In this document: positions 1 to 10,561 of the stretch, one piece after another | How the letters are laid out: each line of letters starts with the position of its first letter | Position numbering within the stretch: position 1 is the stretch's first letter | From: Bradysia coprophila | Lineage: Eukaryota > Arthropoda > Insecta > Diptera > Sciaridae | Length of the DNA: 64,000 nt | Assembly: GCF_014529535.1 (NCBI RefSeq) | Contig: NW_023503376.1 | Location: 2,151,138 to 2,215,137 of the forward strand | Reading direction: 5' to 3' | Translations under genes and position numbers: made by a program | Notes under the pieces: model-generated | What the model saw: the letters and a program-made list of their open reading frames with translations, nothing else | Database searches by the model: none | What the model was told of the DNA's origin: nothing

Positions 1-270
1 TTAACGTACCTACGATAGCAAGGTGAAAACGTACTTGTTGCCGTAGGGTAATGATCCATAATGAAAATTGTTGGTAGAAGGATCGGTTAACGTACCTACG
101 ATAGCAAAGTAAAAAGGTACTCGCTGCCGCAGGATAATGATCCATGATAAAAATTGTTGAAAGGGTCGATGAACGTACTTACGATAGCAAGTTAAAAACG
201 TACTTGCTAAGTAAGGTAATGATCCATGATGAAAATTGTTGAAAGGGTCGATGAACGTACTTACGTATGG
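1..270. repeat. ~83-bp tandem repeat, at least 3 copies
   Basis: The string CGTACCTACGATAGCA recurs near 5, 91 and 174 with a partial fourth start near 255, so the spacing is 81-86 bp. Each unit also carries GGTAATGATCCAT and AAAATTGTTG. The array is cut by the window edge. The two ORFs crossing it are by-products of the repeat. Confidence 0.85.
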
Positions 271-1359
271 ACGTATGGCAAATATGAACTGTAAACGTTG
301 GACTCGAATGAGCATTGGAAAACAAATGTTGGTAAAACGACGAAAAAGTAGAAGTGGAAGAAATGGAGTTTGAATTTAATTGGGTTAACCCGCTGAGCTG
401 AACTGGCAAAGGTATGAAAATGATGAAACTGTTGTCAGAACACATGAGACTGGGCTGAGAATAGTGGCGCGAAGAAACATGACATGATAGCCGTTACTAA
501 ATATGAGAATATGACAAATTCAAGGATGTTCCGTTGACACGAACAGCTTGTGGAAAAGGCCGTTGGGAAAATAATGTTGATACATCGGGTTCATTGTGGT
601 CGAAATTCATGTTTAGTTGTATTTTTCAAGTTGTTGATTTTATATGTTTGAATTTGATTTAGTTAGATTCGAGTTTTGATTTTACTTTTTGTTCCCTCAG
701 TAATTGCAAGATGAAATTGCTTTTTGTTATTTTGGATTGAAAAAGTTTATATTTGGCAGAATTTTATCTTGCCATGTTTTGGCGTTGAGGTTGTTGATCC
801 GACTTTCATTTTTGCAGATTTCGATTTGAAGTTCTGTTTTGTCTCGTATCGGGTTGAAATTTGTTGAGCTCGATATTATTTGTTGTAAATGATGAATGGA
901 TGGACGATTGAATCATATATGAAATCTTTGATTTGGGCATAGGAAAATGCATTTGTTTGGGAAAATGAATATTTGCGTTTAGATAAATTTTATGAATGAA
1001 TGAATTACGCGGGTTGAATGATGATTGAAGTTGATGATATGAAGGCATTTTTTATGAAAGGTGAGAGCTATAGCATACTGTGAATGAATGTGGCCAGGCC
1101 ACGAGTGAGAAAAAGACGAATGCTTAAAACCTCAATGATGATGAGGTGATTTTAGAGATAGTTACTTTATCTTTACGCTTGGGTGAAAATGCATTGGGTA
1201 TCCGATTAATTACAATGGGGAAATGATAATGTAAATGATATATTTCGTAGTTACAGCAAAACGGCCACTCGCTGTCGCAGTGTCACTATAATTTTTTTTT
1301 TGAAAATTCTTGCTTTATATATTTTTGATTTTATTTTAGAAACATTGACAATCTTTGAA

Positions 1360-1490
1360 CAACATGGTCAATCACTGACTTACACAGTCACAAACATCGA
1401 CAGTTTTAACCATGGACAGTCACCAACACCGACAGTCAATGGACAGTCACTAACATCGACGGTCGTAACCATGGACAGTCACTGTTTCGG
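1360..1490. repeat. Short GACAGTCAC-type repeats
   Basis: Degenerate repeats of GGACAGTCACYAACA and AACCATGGACAGTCAC. A roughly 65-bp unit occurs about twice, just upstream of the Env-like reading frame. Probably part of the untranslated or internal region of the same retroelement (inference). Confidence 0.5.
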
Positions 1491-1665
1491 CAGGCCTTGT
1501 ATAAACTGGATGAGCGGGTAGACGAAACTGTTGCTCCTGAGACGGATTGAAACGCACGAGAAATGAGTCGAGACAACGAACACTATGAATATTGCACCAA
1601 GACAGCCCTAGCGGAATGAGCAATGGCTGTTGGACGGACCTGGGTCGAACCGATAAATTGACAAG

Positions 1666-2340
1666 TTGAGGATCGAAGACGACTGGAAGAGAGAGCAAGT
1701 AGTGAGACAAAACAAGATACAGTTCAACAAAATCGAGAGTCATGGTTGGTCAATTTGGTCGTTAGTCATAACTCATGGGCGCACAACGATTCGTCCAATT
1801 TGCAAAAATTCGGGGAACATACAGTCGGTGGTGATACAGGGAAATGGAATCCTGAAAATAACTGAAGCGTGCGATGTGGTGGTGGGCGAATCAAAATTGA
1901 TGTTCCGGCGAAAAATCGACACTCAGGAGAGACAGATTGAGACAACACGCGTGATCGAGGTGGCACCGATACAACCACTATGGGATGAAAAATGGTTGGC
2001 AGACAGAGAGATGCCGCAGAGAAAGATCGATAAACTACGGGTAAGCTCGCATGCGGACTTATCTCGCTCTATCATTTCAGCCATTCATGAAACGGAACAG
2101 TTGGAAAACGATTGGCGTGACGAAACGATAATCCGAGAACACCAGGGACAGTTTGACCAGATCAAAAGCTACGGTTGGTCCATTTGGTCGTTGATGGCCT
2201 TTGTCTCAGTCCTTTTCATTATGGGGGCGGGTATCGTATGGTACATACGATGCCGAAGTGAGGTCTTCCGAAGAGCAGCAGAGGGAATACAGCGGGTACA
2301 TGATCTGGCGCAATCGACGAACAACTTGGAAATGAGATAA
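1666..2340 (+). CDS. Env-like transmembrane protein remnant of an LTR retroelement
   Basis: 224-aa open frame ending in a hydrophobic membrane segment of about 20 residues (near residues 172-192) followed by a basic stretch (YIRCR) and a short cytoplasmic tail, the layout of the C-terminal part of insect retroelement/errantivirus Env proteins of the fusion-protein type. A Cys-rich strand with a GNGILKI motif (near residues 60-67) precedes it. The segment around GWSIWSL occurs twice, near residues 27-33 and 166-172, each time preceded by a D-W-[KR]-x-E basic helix, so the frame carries an internal duplication or rearrangement. No signal peptide, cleavage site or fusion peptide is seen, and no gag or pol lies beside it. 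It is a fragment, not an active envelope gene. Family assignment is by architecture only. Confidence 0.4.
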   Translation: MRIEDDWKREQVVRQNKIQFNKIESHGWSIWSLVITHGRTTIRPICKNSGNIQSVVIQGNGILKITEACDVVVGESKLMFRRKIDTQERQIETTRVIEVAPIQPLWDEKWLADREMPQRKIDKLRVSSHADLSRSIISAIHETEQLENDWRDETIIREHQGQFDQIKSYGWSIWSLMAFVSVLFIMGAGIVWYIRCRSEVFRRAAEGIQRVHDLAQSTNNLEMR

Positions 2341-5290
2341 GTGAACTTTGGCGACAAGGGGGTTTGGGATTTTGAAAACTTTAGGTTAGGGTTACAGTAA
2401 ACTGCGTTTATGTTACAGTGTTTTGAATTTTATTAATTTTACAATTTTTGGGATTTTATTCATTTTGGGGTCGTAGTTAGGACCATTTGGTCATTTCAAG
2501 GTTATTTTTTGATTGTATAGCTTAAGAACTGATGTGAAAGCGCGAAATCACTTCTCAAAAACTTGGTCATATGAGCGAATGGCTCAAGAAATTATTGCGA
2601 AAAGGTTGATGAAGATGAGGAAAAGGATTGCGATGAGAAACTTTTGTCCAGTTTGGACGACAGTCATATTTTTCTGAGGAGGGAGTATTGTGGTACCCCT
2701 CATGCCGAATGGCAGTGAAAATATTCCACAATTTGGTGAATCGCTGAATTTCCAAATATTCGGAATCAAATATCATGGAAATATATCGTCCACGAAATCG
2801 CTATCGAGGTTGGACGGATGTGAAGTGCAAATGCACTCACATCAATTTGCTGATAATGCAAAATAGACGAATTGTGGAATATCAATCGTACCGAACGGTC
2901 GATTGCAATGAACATAAAAAAATCAGAATTATTTTGTACGTCGACTTGAAAGGTTTGGAGAATTAAGAGAAGTGTTTTTATCCATCGGCTGGAAAGGTCT
3001 AAGTAATTGAGAGAATTGTTATGAACAATAGTGTTCGAAAGGTGATTTCGCGTCGAGTGAAAGTACTGTGAATTGCATAGTGATATTGATCAATAAAAAA
3101 TATATTTTGCCTAGTGCAATCAACCGTCTTCTCATTTTCATGAAATGAAGGATACGACATGGAAATAATGTGTTAAGTGTGAGGGGTTTCCGGGGTTCCA
3201 TATATGGACATCTATATATACCTATATACAGCTATATTGAGCTATATACAGGCATATAGAGCTATATAATAGCATATTCCTCTGTGAAATGTTTATTTAC
3301 AGTGAAATATAGGTAAATATAGCGGTATATAGCTGTTTAAATAGGAATTTATGAAATTTGACTTCGTACGGGGCTGTCTATATTGCCTCCGGCAATTAAT
3401 TGTATATGATAACAAGGCAAAGAGTGGATAATGTAAGTGATTTAAAAGGAAGAATAGTTTTTCAGCAGAGAAGAAAATGAAGTAAGAGAAATGAAGAGTT
3501 TCACATTAAAGGCTTTTGATACGAATAGGTGTTTCGTACGGGTCGGCGTTAGCTATGTTTTTTTATTGATTCAGTTTGGATCTCGTTGATTAATTCGCAT
3601 AATAGTTTGGATAATGATTAATTGGTTTCATTTGGCATAATTTAGCATAAATCTTTAGATTGATATTTGTCTAATAAATAGGGCTAGGGAGTCTCAATAA
3701 AAAGGTTAAAATACTTAAATAAAAAGTTAATTGACTCTTCAACAAAAAAGATTTAAAAAAAATTCAGTCTCTTGAAGAGTAATAAACAAAAACAAGCACT
3801 AACCAAGGCCCGTCGCTTGATTTAGATAATAGATTAAATCAGGCTCAGGTCAACAAAACAGATAAGCCAAACTATTTCTACATTTAAGCAAATAATTCCA
3901 AAATTCTGTGCCATTTCAACTTCCATTTCTATCGAAAAATGGCTCAAATTCGACTATTATGTCTCAAAAGTTATCTATTGCAAAATTTCCTTTAATTCCT
4001 ATCCGCTGTTCGCAGTTTGAATACAATTTCACCCGAAAACTCTCTACCAAGAAAACAATGAATTTCCTCTAGAATCAACACGCCATTCCGATTCCAGGGG
4101 AAACCAAGACATAAAAAGTGTATTGTTCTCAGGTGCGAAAAATCATGTGGCACTTACATGGATTCGAATATCGTTATTAAGTCTGAATTGAAAACAAAAT
4201 TTCTATTTTTGATTGAAAATAATTGAACCAGACTTGATCCTTGTTTGTGACACGTGAATAATCATTTTTTATTCAGGTGTTAATATTCACACTTTAATGT
4301 AAATGTGCGTAATGTACCAGTGTGATGCGGAGGATGTGTACGGTACGTATATTATTATGTCTGGTAACAGAATGATGCACATCAATGAAATGTTCAAATA
4401 TAATACATTTTCTGAACTGAAAACGGATTAAATTTTGTTTATTGTACTCGAATTTGCTTATTAATGCATTCCATGAACGGTTTTTGTTCTGGGCGGCTAT
4501 TTGCACTCCAACTTTCTACAGCATATACATAAAATTAGATATCCGATTTGTTTTACACTTTCAATGAGGCGAGGCAGTGTTGTATAAATATTACAATTTG
4601 GAAAGTACAAAATTTATCTCTAAAATGTTGAAGGAGTATTGAGTTCATGTACATGAAGTGTATGTGTACGCTTAAAACATTTTAATATGGAAAATTATTC
4701 CACCGAAATTACTGATGTTTAAATTTTAATTTATCTGAAAGTATACTCGTCGTGTCAATGTGTAGAGAGAACGTATTTTGCATTTATTTTACTTTGATGT
4801 CAAACGTCAACACTTCAGCTCTTTATGTTTTTACAAAAGCACTGAAAAGGAGAAGCGATTTGTACATGATTCTCTTCTATAAAAATAAAAAAAAAAATGT
4901 GAATCGCAAAGTCGATCCCTATCATTATGTTAAGGGAAAATAAAAATTATTTGAGAAAAAAAAGCGATGAGAAATATAAGTGGTTTCTTTATTCACACAA
5001 AATCAAATGAATGTACGAAAAAGAAATATCAATTAATTTCAAGGATATTTTTGTACACGGTCTTAGGATATGCATCCATTTACGATCGTATGGCATTGAG
5101 GAATTTTTAGCGATATTACGGGATGAGTAGACATGATTCGATAGTCAAGAACGTAACTAAAGTGAAAAAAAAATGATATGCTGAACGTAGTCTGGTTGCT
5201 TGACGGTAAGTCTACAAGTTTCGAAAAAAATCCAATTGGAAAAAATTGAACGTCGGGTCAGAAAGACCTACCTTTTCAAAAAATCAAGCA
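2341..5290. other. Noncoding stretch, no gene recognised
   Basis: AT-rich DNA without a convincing coding frame. A TATATA-rich run at about 3203-3335 (repeats of GCTATATA and CATATAGAGC) is low-complexity. A 63-aa open frame at 2775-2966 and a 70-aa frame at 4294-4506 (minus) match nothing I recognise. Confidence 0.6.
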
Positions 5291-5487
5291 AATAGTCACA
5301 CAATAATCATTGAATCTCTTACTTCGTTTGTTGAAATTGTTTGATATCTTTTACTTCAATGTATTGTGTATTTGTGTATTTGAGTTAAGTATGGTTTACA
5401 CTTAACAAAAAGTACTCAGTGGTAATAAGACTTTTTCAATGTCAAATACATTGACTGTAGGAGTGTCTACGTATAAGCCTCACTTTG
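5290..5487 (+). pseudogene. LINE endonuclease fragment, left of transposon insertion
   Basis: From about 5410 a frame reads towards TLTVGVSTYKPH and stops being continuous at 5487, where the 11.7-kb transposon begins. If the transposon and one CTTTG duplication are removed, this frame continues directly into the LINE frame at 17213 (YKPHFDKINEIV...), restoring an endonuclease-like stretch. Upstream of about 5405 there is a stop codon and the sequence is degenerate, so the 5' limit is approximate. Confidence 0.6.
5483..5487. repeat. Target-site duplication CTTTG (left)
   Basis: CTTTG immediately precedes the terminal heptamer CACAGTG; the same five bases immediately follow the other terminus at 17208-17212. 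A 5-bp duplication is the length known for Transib and RAG-like transposons. Confidence 0.9.
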
Positions 5488-6308
5488 CACAGTGCGCCAG
5501 AATTTTTAATATCTGGCAACAGCTATATATCAAAAAATATAAGAAATACAAAAAAAACTTTGTTCTGAAAACTTGTGTAGTAATGTCAGATGAATATTAG
5601 GCGCTTATAAAAATTTCAAAATGGCCGCTATTTAAACCGGAAGTGATCAGTAACTTCTAAACGACAAGGCCAATCGGTGTCGTTTCTTCAGCAAAGTTAT
5701 AGCAGGAAGCGCCAGTACCATTTCCCTATAATCAAAAATTCAAAATGGCCGCTCTTTAAACCGGAAGTGGTCAGTAACTTCTAAACGACAAAGCAGATTG
5801 GTGTCGTTTCTTCAGCAAAGTTATAGCAGGAAGCGCCAGTAGCATTTCCCTATAATCCAAAATTCAAAATGGCCGCTATTTAAACCGGAAGTGATCAGTA
5901 ACTTCTAAACAGCAAGGCCGATCGGTGTCGTTTCTTCAGCAAATTTAAAGCAGGAAGCTCTAGCAGCATTTCACTTTAATTAAAAATTCAAGATGGCCGC
6001 TGTTTAAACCGGAAGTGGTCAGTAACTTCTAAAGGACAAGCCCAATCGGTCTCGTTTCTTCTGCAAAGTTAAAGCAGTAAGCTTCAGTAGCATTTACTCT
6101 TAAATAAAAATTCAATATGGCCGCTCTTTAAACCGGAAGTGGTCAGTAACTTCTAAACGACAAGCCAGATCAGTGTCGTTCCTTCAGCAAATGTATAGCA
6201 GAAAGCACCAGCAGCATTTCACTTTAATTAAAATTCCAGATGGCCGCTGTTTAAACCAAAAGTGGTCAGTCACTTCTAAACGACAAGCCCAATCGGTCTC
6301 GTTTCTAA
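5488..6308. repeat. Left terminal inverted repeat with six ~124-bp subrepeats
   Basis: Starts with the heptamer CACAGTG, then GCCAGA-(10 bp)-TCTGGC, a short stem directly inside the terminus. From about 5621 a unit containing ATGGCCGC, TTTAAACCGGAAGTG and CAGTAACTTCTAAACGACA repeats at 5621, 5744, 5869, 5993, 6117 and 6240 (spacing 123-125 bp). The array is the reverse complement of 16378-17207 and the outer part is nearly identical between the two sides. Confidence 0.9.
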
Positions 6309-7100
6309 TTCCTATTATAGCTTTGTTGAACAAACGAAATCGATTTTGTTTTTTGCCTCGAAGTTATTGTCATCCAGATTTTGAAATAGTGGAGAATACA
6401 TCTTCAGTTTCTGTTTGTAACTATAAAATTATGGGTCACTTCCGATTTATATAGGACTTTGAAATAGTGGGCGTCCCCTATAACCGACGAAGACGCAGAA
6501 ACGAATAGGCCTTTCGTCTAGAAGTTACTGGATATTTACGGCTTGAATATCCGACATTATGAATTATGATATTGAAAAATGTTAAGCGATAGTCCCTCAT
6601 ATCACTTTATTGAAAACTGGCAACAATTTGTTATCTACTCTAAGTACACTAAACTAACTAGTACATATAAACATTAAACATATTAACTCTACCTCTCATT
6701 TGATGTAATCAATCACCCATTTTTATATTTGGCACCCAGAACTCCATGAGAAACGAAGAAACGACGCCGAGTTGAAATGTCATTTCGAGTAGATTAGCCA
6801 CTTCCACTAAATAGTGGAAAATACACATCCCATAATATTGATGAAGCAACTGCAACTTAGAAATTATGGGCCAACGGGGAATCCAACAGGAAGTGAATAG
6901 ATAAAAGCTAATTTTTTCCCCCTTTGATATTATTTATTTTAAAAGCGATGAAAAAAGACTGCTCACGAGATGGCGCAGCCAGTAAAAAATCGATCTTTTT
7001 TAAAAATTCATACAAATCAACAACAACACTCAGAAATGTCTTGTTATAATTATTAGACGATAAATTTACTAAAAGTCCACCACGAAAACTTATGTTAAAC
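6309..7100. other. Transposon interior, noncoding
   Basis: No gene seen. A ~60-bp stretch at about 6945-7005 recurs inverted at about 13747-13806 (shared ATCGATTTTTTACTGGCTG and GAGCAGTCTTTTTT), so it is a second, short inverted pair inside the element. Confidence 0.5.
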
Positions 7101-7330
7101 ATAGTTGAAGCTACCACCAAAATTAAATATAAAAATCAGTAAAATAAATCTGCTCAATCCAATCGGATAATTCTGCAGGACGAAGAAGTAGATTTTACCT
7201 GAAAGAATAAGTGATTAAGTGAAAATTCCTGTAAAAGAAATAATTATATAAAATCTTTGCTATTTTCATCCAGAGCCAGAGTGCCATTGATATCGCTGCA
7301 TGAATATTCGTTGTTCTCATCTTCAGTTTA
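7101..7330 (-). repeat. Duplicated 3' end of the transposase gene
   Basis: This stretch and the adjoining 7331-7500 share CCACCAAAATTA, GACGAAGAAGTAGATT and TACCTGAA, and both carry, on the minus strand, an acidic serine-rich tail ending in DFI followed by a stop. The downstream copy (about 7245-7330) is a diverged duplicate of the last ~25 codons and 3' flank of the transposase gene. Whether it is a relic of a second gene or a simple tandem duplication cannot be told. Confidence 0.6.
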
Positions 7331-7425
7331 CCCACCAAAATTAAAAACAACACCCCACAGGACGAAGAAGTAGATTCTACCTGAAAAAATAAATGATTAA
7401 TATATAATTCCTGTACTAGAAGTAA

Positions 7426-10400
7426 TTAGATAAAATCTTCGCTGTTTTCATCTCCAGTGCCACTGGTTTCGCTGCATGAATCCTCATCTTCAGTGTCCTC
7501 AGTGCTACAGTCGTCGATGTCATGATCGTTGATGATCGTATTGTAGAATTTGTCCTCAGGTAAAACGAGCTCGTCCAAGTTTTGGGAAAATTCTTCAAAA
7601 GTATCTCGTTCAAAAGATTCCTCCTCGATTTCTTCAAGTTCTTGTATGGCGGCAACTGGAGCTTCGGGCGCTTTTAGTAGACCTAGCACTTCGGGTGGAA
7701 GATTTTTTCTGGCTCTCGAGTTTTGCCTTTTCTTCATTGCAAAACTCGCAACGATGGGGTCGGACCAATCTAGCGCCCTTTGGAAGACGTCCTTCAGATT
7801 ATTTTCTCTGCTGTTCTTTCGCGCATGAAATTGTCTATTGTGACGGTAGAATTTGTTGCACGACTCCGCTGCATCTTCTGCGAGAACTCCCATGGGTAGG
7901 TCATTTGCCAGCAGTATGTCCCGTGAGTGGATCAGCACTTTATGGATGGTGGGCGGCATCGGGAACCAACTGTAGTACTTCACGTAGAATCGTGCTGTCT
8001 TCATGCAATGTTGGTGAAACAGCTCTTCGTCGAGTGGAAGCTGGCACGAAAGGGCGATAAGGATGATTCTCATACTCTGGATCAATTCATTCTCCAACCC
8101 GAGTATACTTGATAAATCGTCGGGTTGAGAGAAGGCCACTCTGCAAACATTGCCGTTGTTAGAGTTTCCGGTGCCCCTTGCTGACGGGAAGTCAACTCTT
8201 AATTTCATTTTTTCTTGGAAATCAGTTTGCACTTGTAACTTCCGAGCTTTTGCCAGTCTCTTTCGTTCAGGTCCACGTATTTGCCACCTACAGAAGTCTT
8301 GCCGGTAGGATACGTGTAGCAGCCACTCAAAGACACGTATCCACAAATGTAAGACGCTCAATCCATAAATTAACGTGTCTGGTTTGGGCTTAAAGCGTCT
8401 TTCCATGTCCGTCAATATATTCATTGCTTTCGGCGTCGCCTTACAGATGCAGCACGATTGTTTGGACTTTGTTTTTGTAATAACAGCCAAGACCTTGCCA
8501 TCGATCATCGTCAGGTACAGTTCATACAGGACTGTTATAGTCACACCTGATAATGTGACTACAAGTGGATTAAGGGATTCTACCTCCCCTATCACTGACT
8601 CAATCACTTCTGTGGTGAACGCATCGGTCTCCTTAGCGAAACTGAGGCGTATTGGCCTGCACCATCTGGCTGATTGAGGCGTAGGGTTTCTCCAAATGAT
8701 TCTTTGATCAGCGTCAATTGTTGTCATTTGAAGTGGCACCATTGTGGTTGCAAAGAGGTTCGCATCGCTAGGGCTGGCACTGTTCTCAGCCTGTACATTG
8801 AATTTTTGATTGTACCGGGAATGGTCTGATGAGCCGTCAGATCCCCATTTCGCCTGCAGTTTCACTGTGATGTTGGCTCCTTGATTTTTGATGGAAGCTA
8901 TCACCGGCTCTTGCAATGACAACAAGCGATTTGCCGTGTGATTCATCAATTGCTGTAACGGCAAGGCAACGGCGACATCGCTTATTTCCAGGCAGTCTGC
9001 AGGCGGACGACATTCCTTTTTCGCCTCTCGAACTGTGTTGTATGCAGGGAAGATGTTGGCCCCCTGCTCGATCGCCAACAGTCTTGTGTTGGTGTACTGC
9101 CGCGCCGAGAACCCATTGTCCAAGAGATGTGTTAACGCACGCAAAGGATCCAGTTTCACAGGTTTGACCAACTGTTGTTTTTCCTCTTTCAGTAAACTGC
9201 AAATTTTTGTTGCCATTTCCTGATCCTTATAAAGTAATCTTAGCACTTTTTCCAAGTCGCTCTTGTTCTCGTTTTTCGCCGTTTTCACCGATGCCAGCAG
9301 CAATGCTTCAATCTTATTTTGAGCCAGTTCTTCCACTCGACGATTTTTTTGTCGCTCCGAGAGCTGATCGAAACTTTTCGTTTGCCGATCTCCTTGCTTA
9401 CTTCCGTTTGTAACTGATGATGAAAGCTGTAAGGTAAAAAACGATTTGTTGTACACTGAGAAAAAAAATTACGTCTGACACGTATAAAGTATGGTAAGAA
9501 AGTTATACACCAGACACGTATTTACGTACATAGTCATTGTATAATATACGATGACTAAGAAGGTAAGAAATATGCCACTCGTATTTTATACAAGACGTAT
9601 GTATAACAACTCTAGTCGTACGTCGTAAGTGTCTGGCGTATAACTTCCTTACCACACTTTATACGTGTCAGACGTAATCTTTTTTCTCAGTGTACGGAAG
9701 TATCAATCTGAGCAAAAATTAAAAACTGTCGACTAAGTTCAGAGGAAAAAGATCATGAGCTAGAATAGTGAGCTAGAACTGACATCGATTTCCTCTAACT
9801 TATCTGGAAGTCTGTTAGACAGTCGATTTGTATGAGCTCTTTTTCTCTAAAAATTTGCTGATATTTTTGTTTGATAGTGGCAAAATTTTATTGATGGAGT
9901 TTTGTTTAATTTGTCGATCCAGTAACCAAATCAAAATAAGAAGTTCGAGCTCGAAAAAAAAGTTTTAGAGTTTTAGACGTTTCGCGACTTCATTGCTAAA
10001 ACGTTAGCCAGCGCAGCGATGGAAATGCTACATTTACAAAAGCTTGCGAGGCGAATGTTTGCAATGCATTTGTAAAGTTACGAAACATCACGAACTTGAA
10101 CATTTTATTTTCGACGAAGCTTTAAGCCGTAAGGGGTTTGGAAAGTTTACGAAAGCTTTTGAAATTTCTTTAATTCTACTAATATGCCACAGACAGTTTT
10201 GATTAACTGTTGAAAAGCTGTAAAGTTTCTAATATCTCCTTACAGCTAGCGTACGAAAACAATTCTGAATTTGCACTACCTTAAGGGTCGTATGGACCCA
10301 CTTCTCATTTTCTTGAAAAAACACCGCCAGATCCAAACGATTGAACTCCCGCCATTTCTTCATGAATGTAGTCTCCACAGATTTAACAGCTTTTTCTGTG

Positions 10401-10561
10401 GATTGTCGACCTCTTTCAGTAAGAGGTGGTAATTTTTGACGAAGAAAACGCAAACAGTTCCCGATTCTGCAATCGTGTTTCCCTATCAGTTTGTCGTCAA
10501 CAAAAAACCATCGAATTAAATCCATGTACAACAACATTGTCGGTACATTTTGATCCGCCAT
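7426..10561 (-). CDS. RAG1/Transib-like transposase, two exons
   Basis: DDE-type recombinase expected to cut at the element's CACAGTG ends. Model: exon 1 10561-10244 (106 codons, ATG in GAATTATGG), donor GT at 10243; exon 2 9426-7426 after acceptor CCTTACAG, same phase, 772 aa in all. Exon 2 contains a WGSDGSS motif (Asp near residue 303), then NPTPQSARWCRPIR, then LTMIDGK (Asp near 415) sixteen residues before a CCIC zinc knuckle, and finally MGVLAEDAAESCNK (Glu near 623) followed by RQFHARKNSR. These align by eye with the three RAG1 active-site regions: CDG, the Asp before CxxC, and the SEG..ESGNK Glu. The C-terminus is a ~70-residue acidic Ser/Glu/Asp tail. Exon 1 matches no domain I know. 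The frame is intact. The ~817-bp intron holds a MITE. Family assignment is by motif reading, without a search. Confidence 0.82.
9452..9694. mobile_element. Palindromic MITE with TA duplication in transposase intron
   Basis: Termini CACTGAGAAAAAA and TTTTTTCTCAGTG are inverted over about 70 bp, including ACGTCTGACACGTATAAAGT on one side and its complement on the other; TA flanks both ends (9452-9453, 9693-9694). TA duplication suggests a Tc1/mariner-type origin. It sits in the intron, so it leaves the coding frame untouched. Confidence 0.85.

Noticed and set aside
5495-5530. RSS-like nonamer (ACAAAAACC) 12 or 23 bp inside the CACAGTG heptamer
   Set aside because: Bases at those distances do not resemble the nonamer on either side, so only the heptamer claim is kept.
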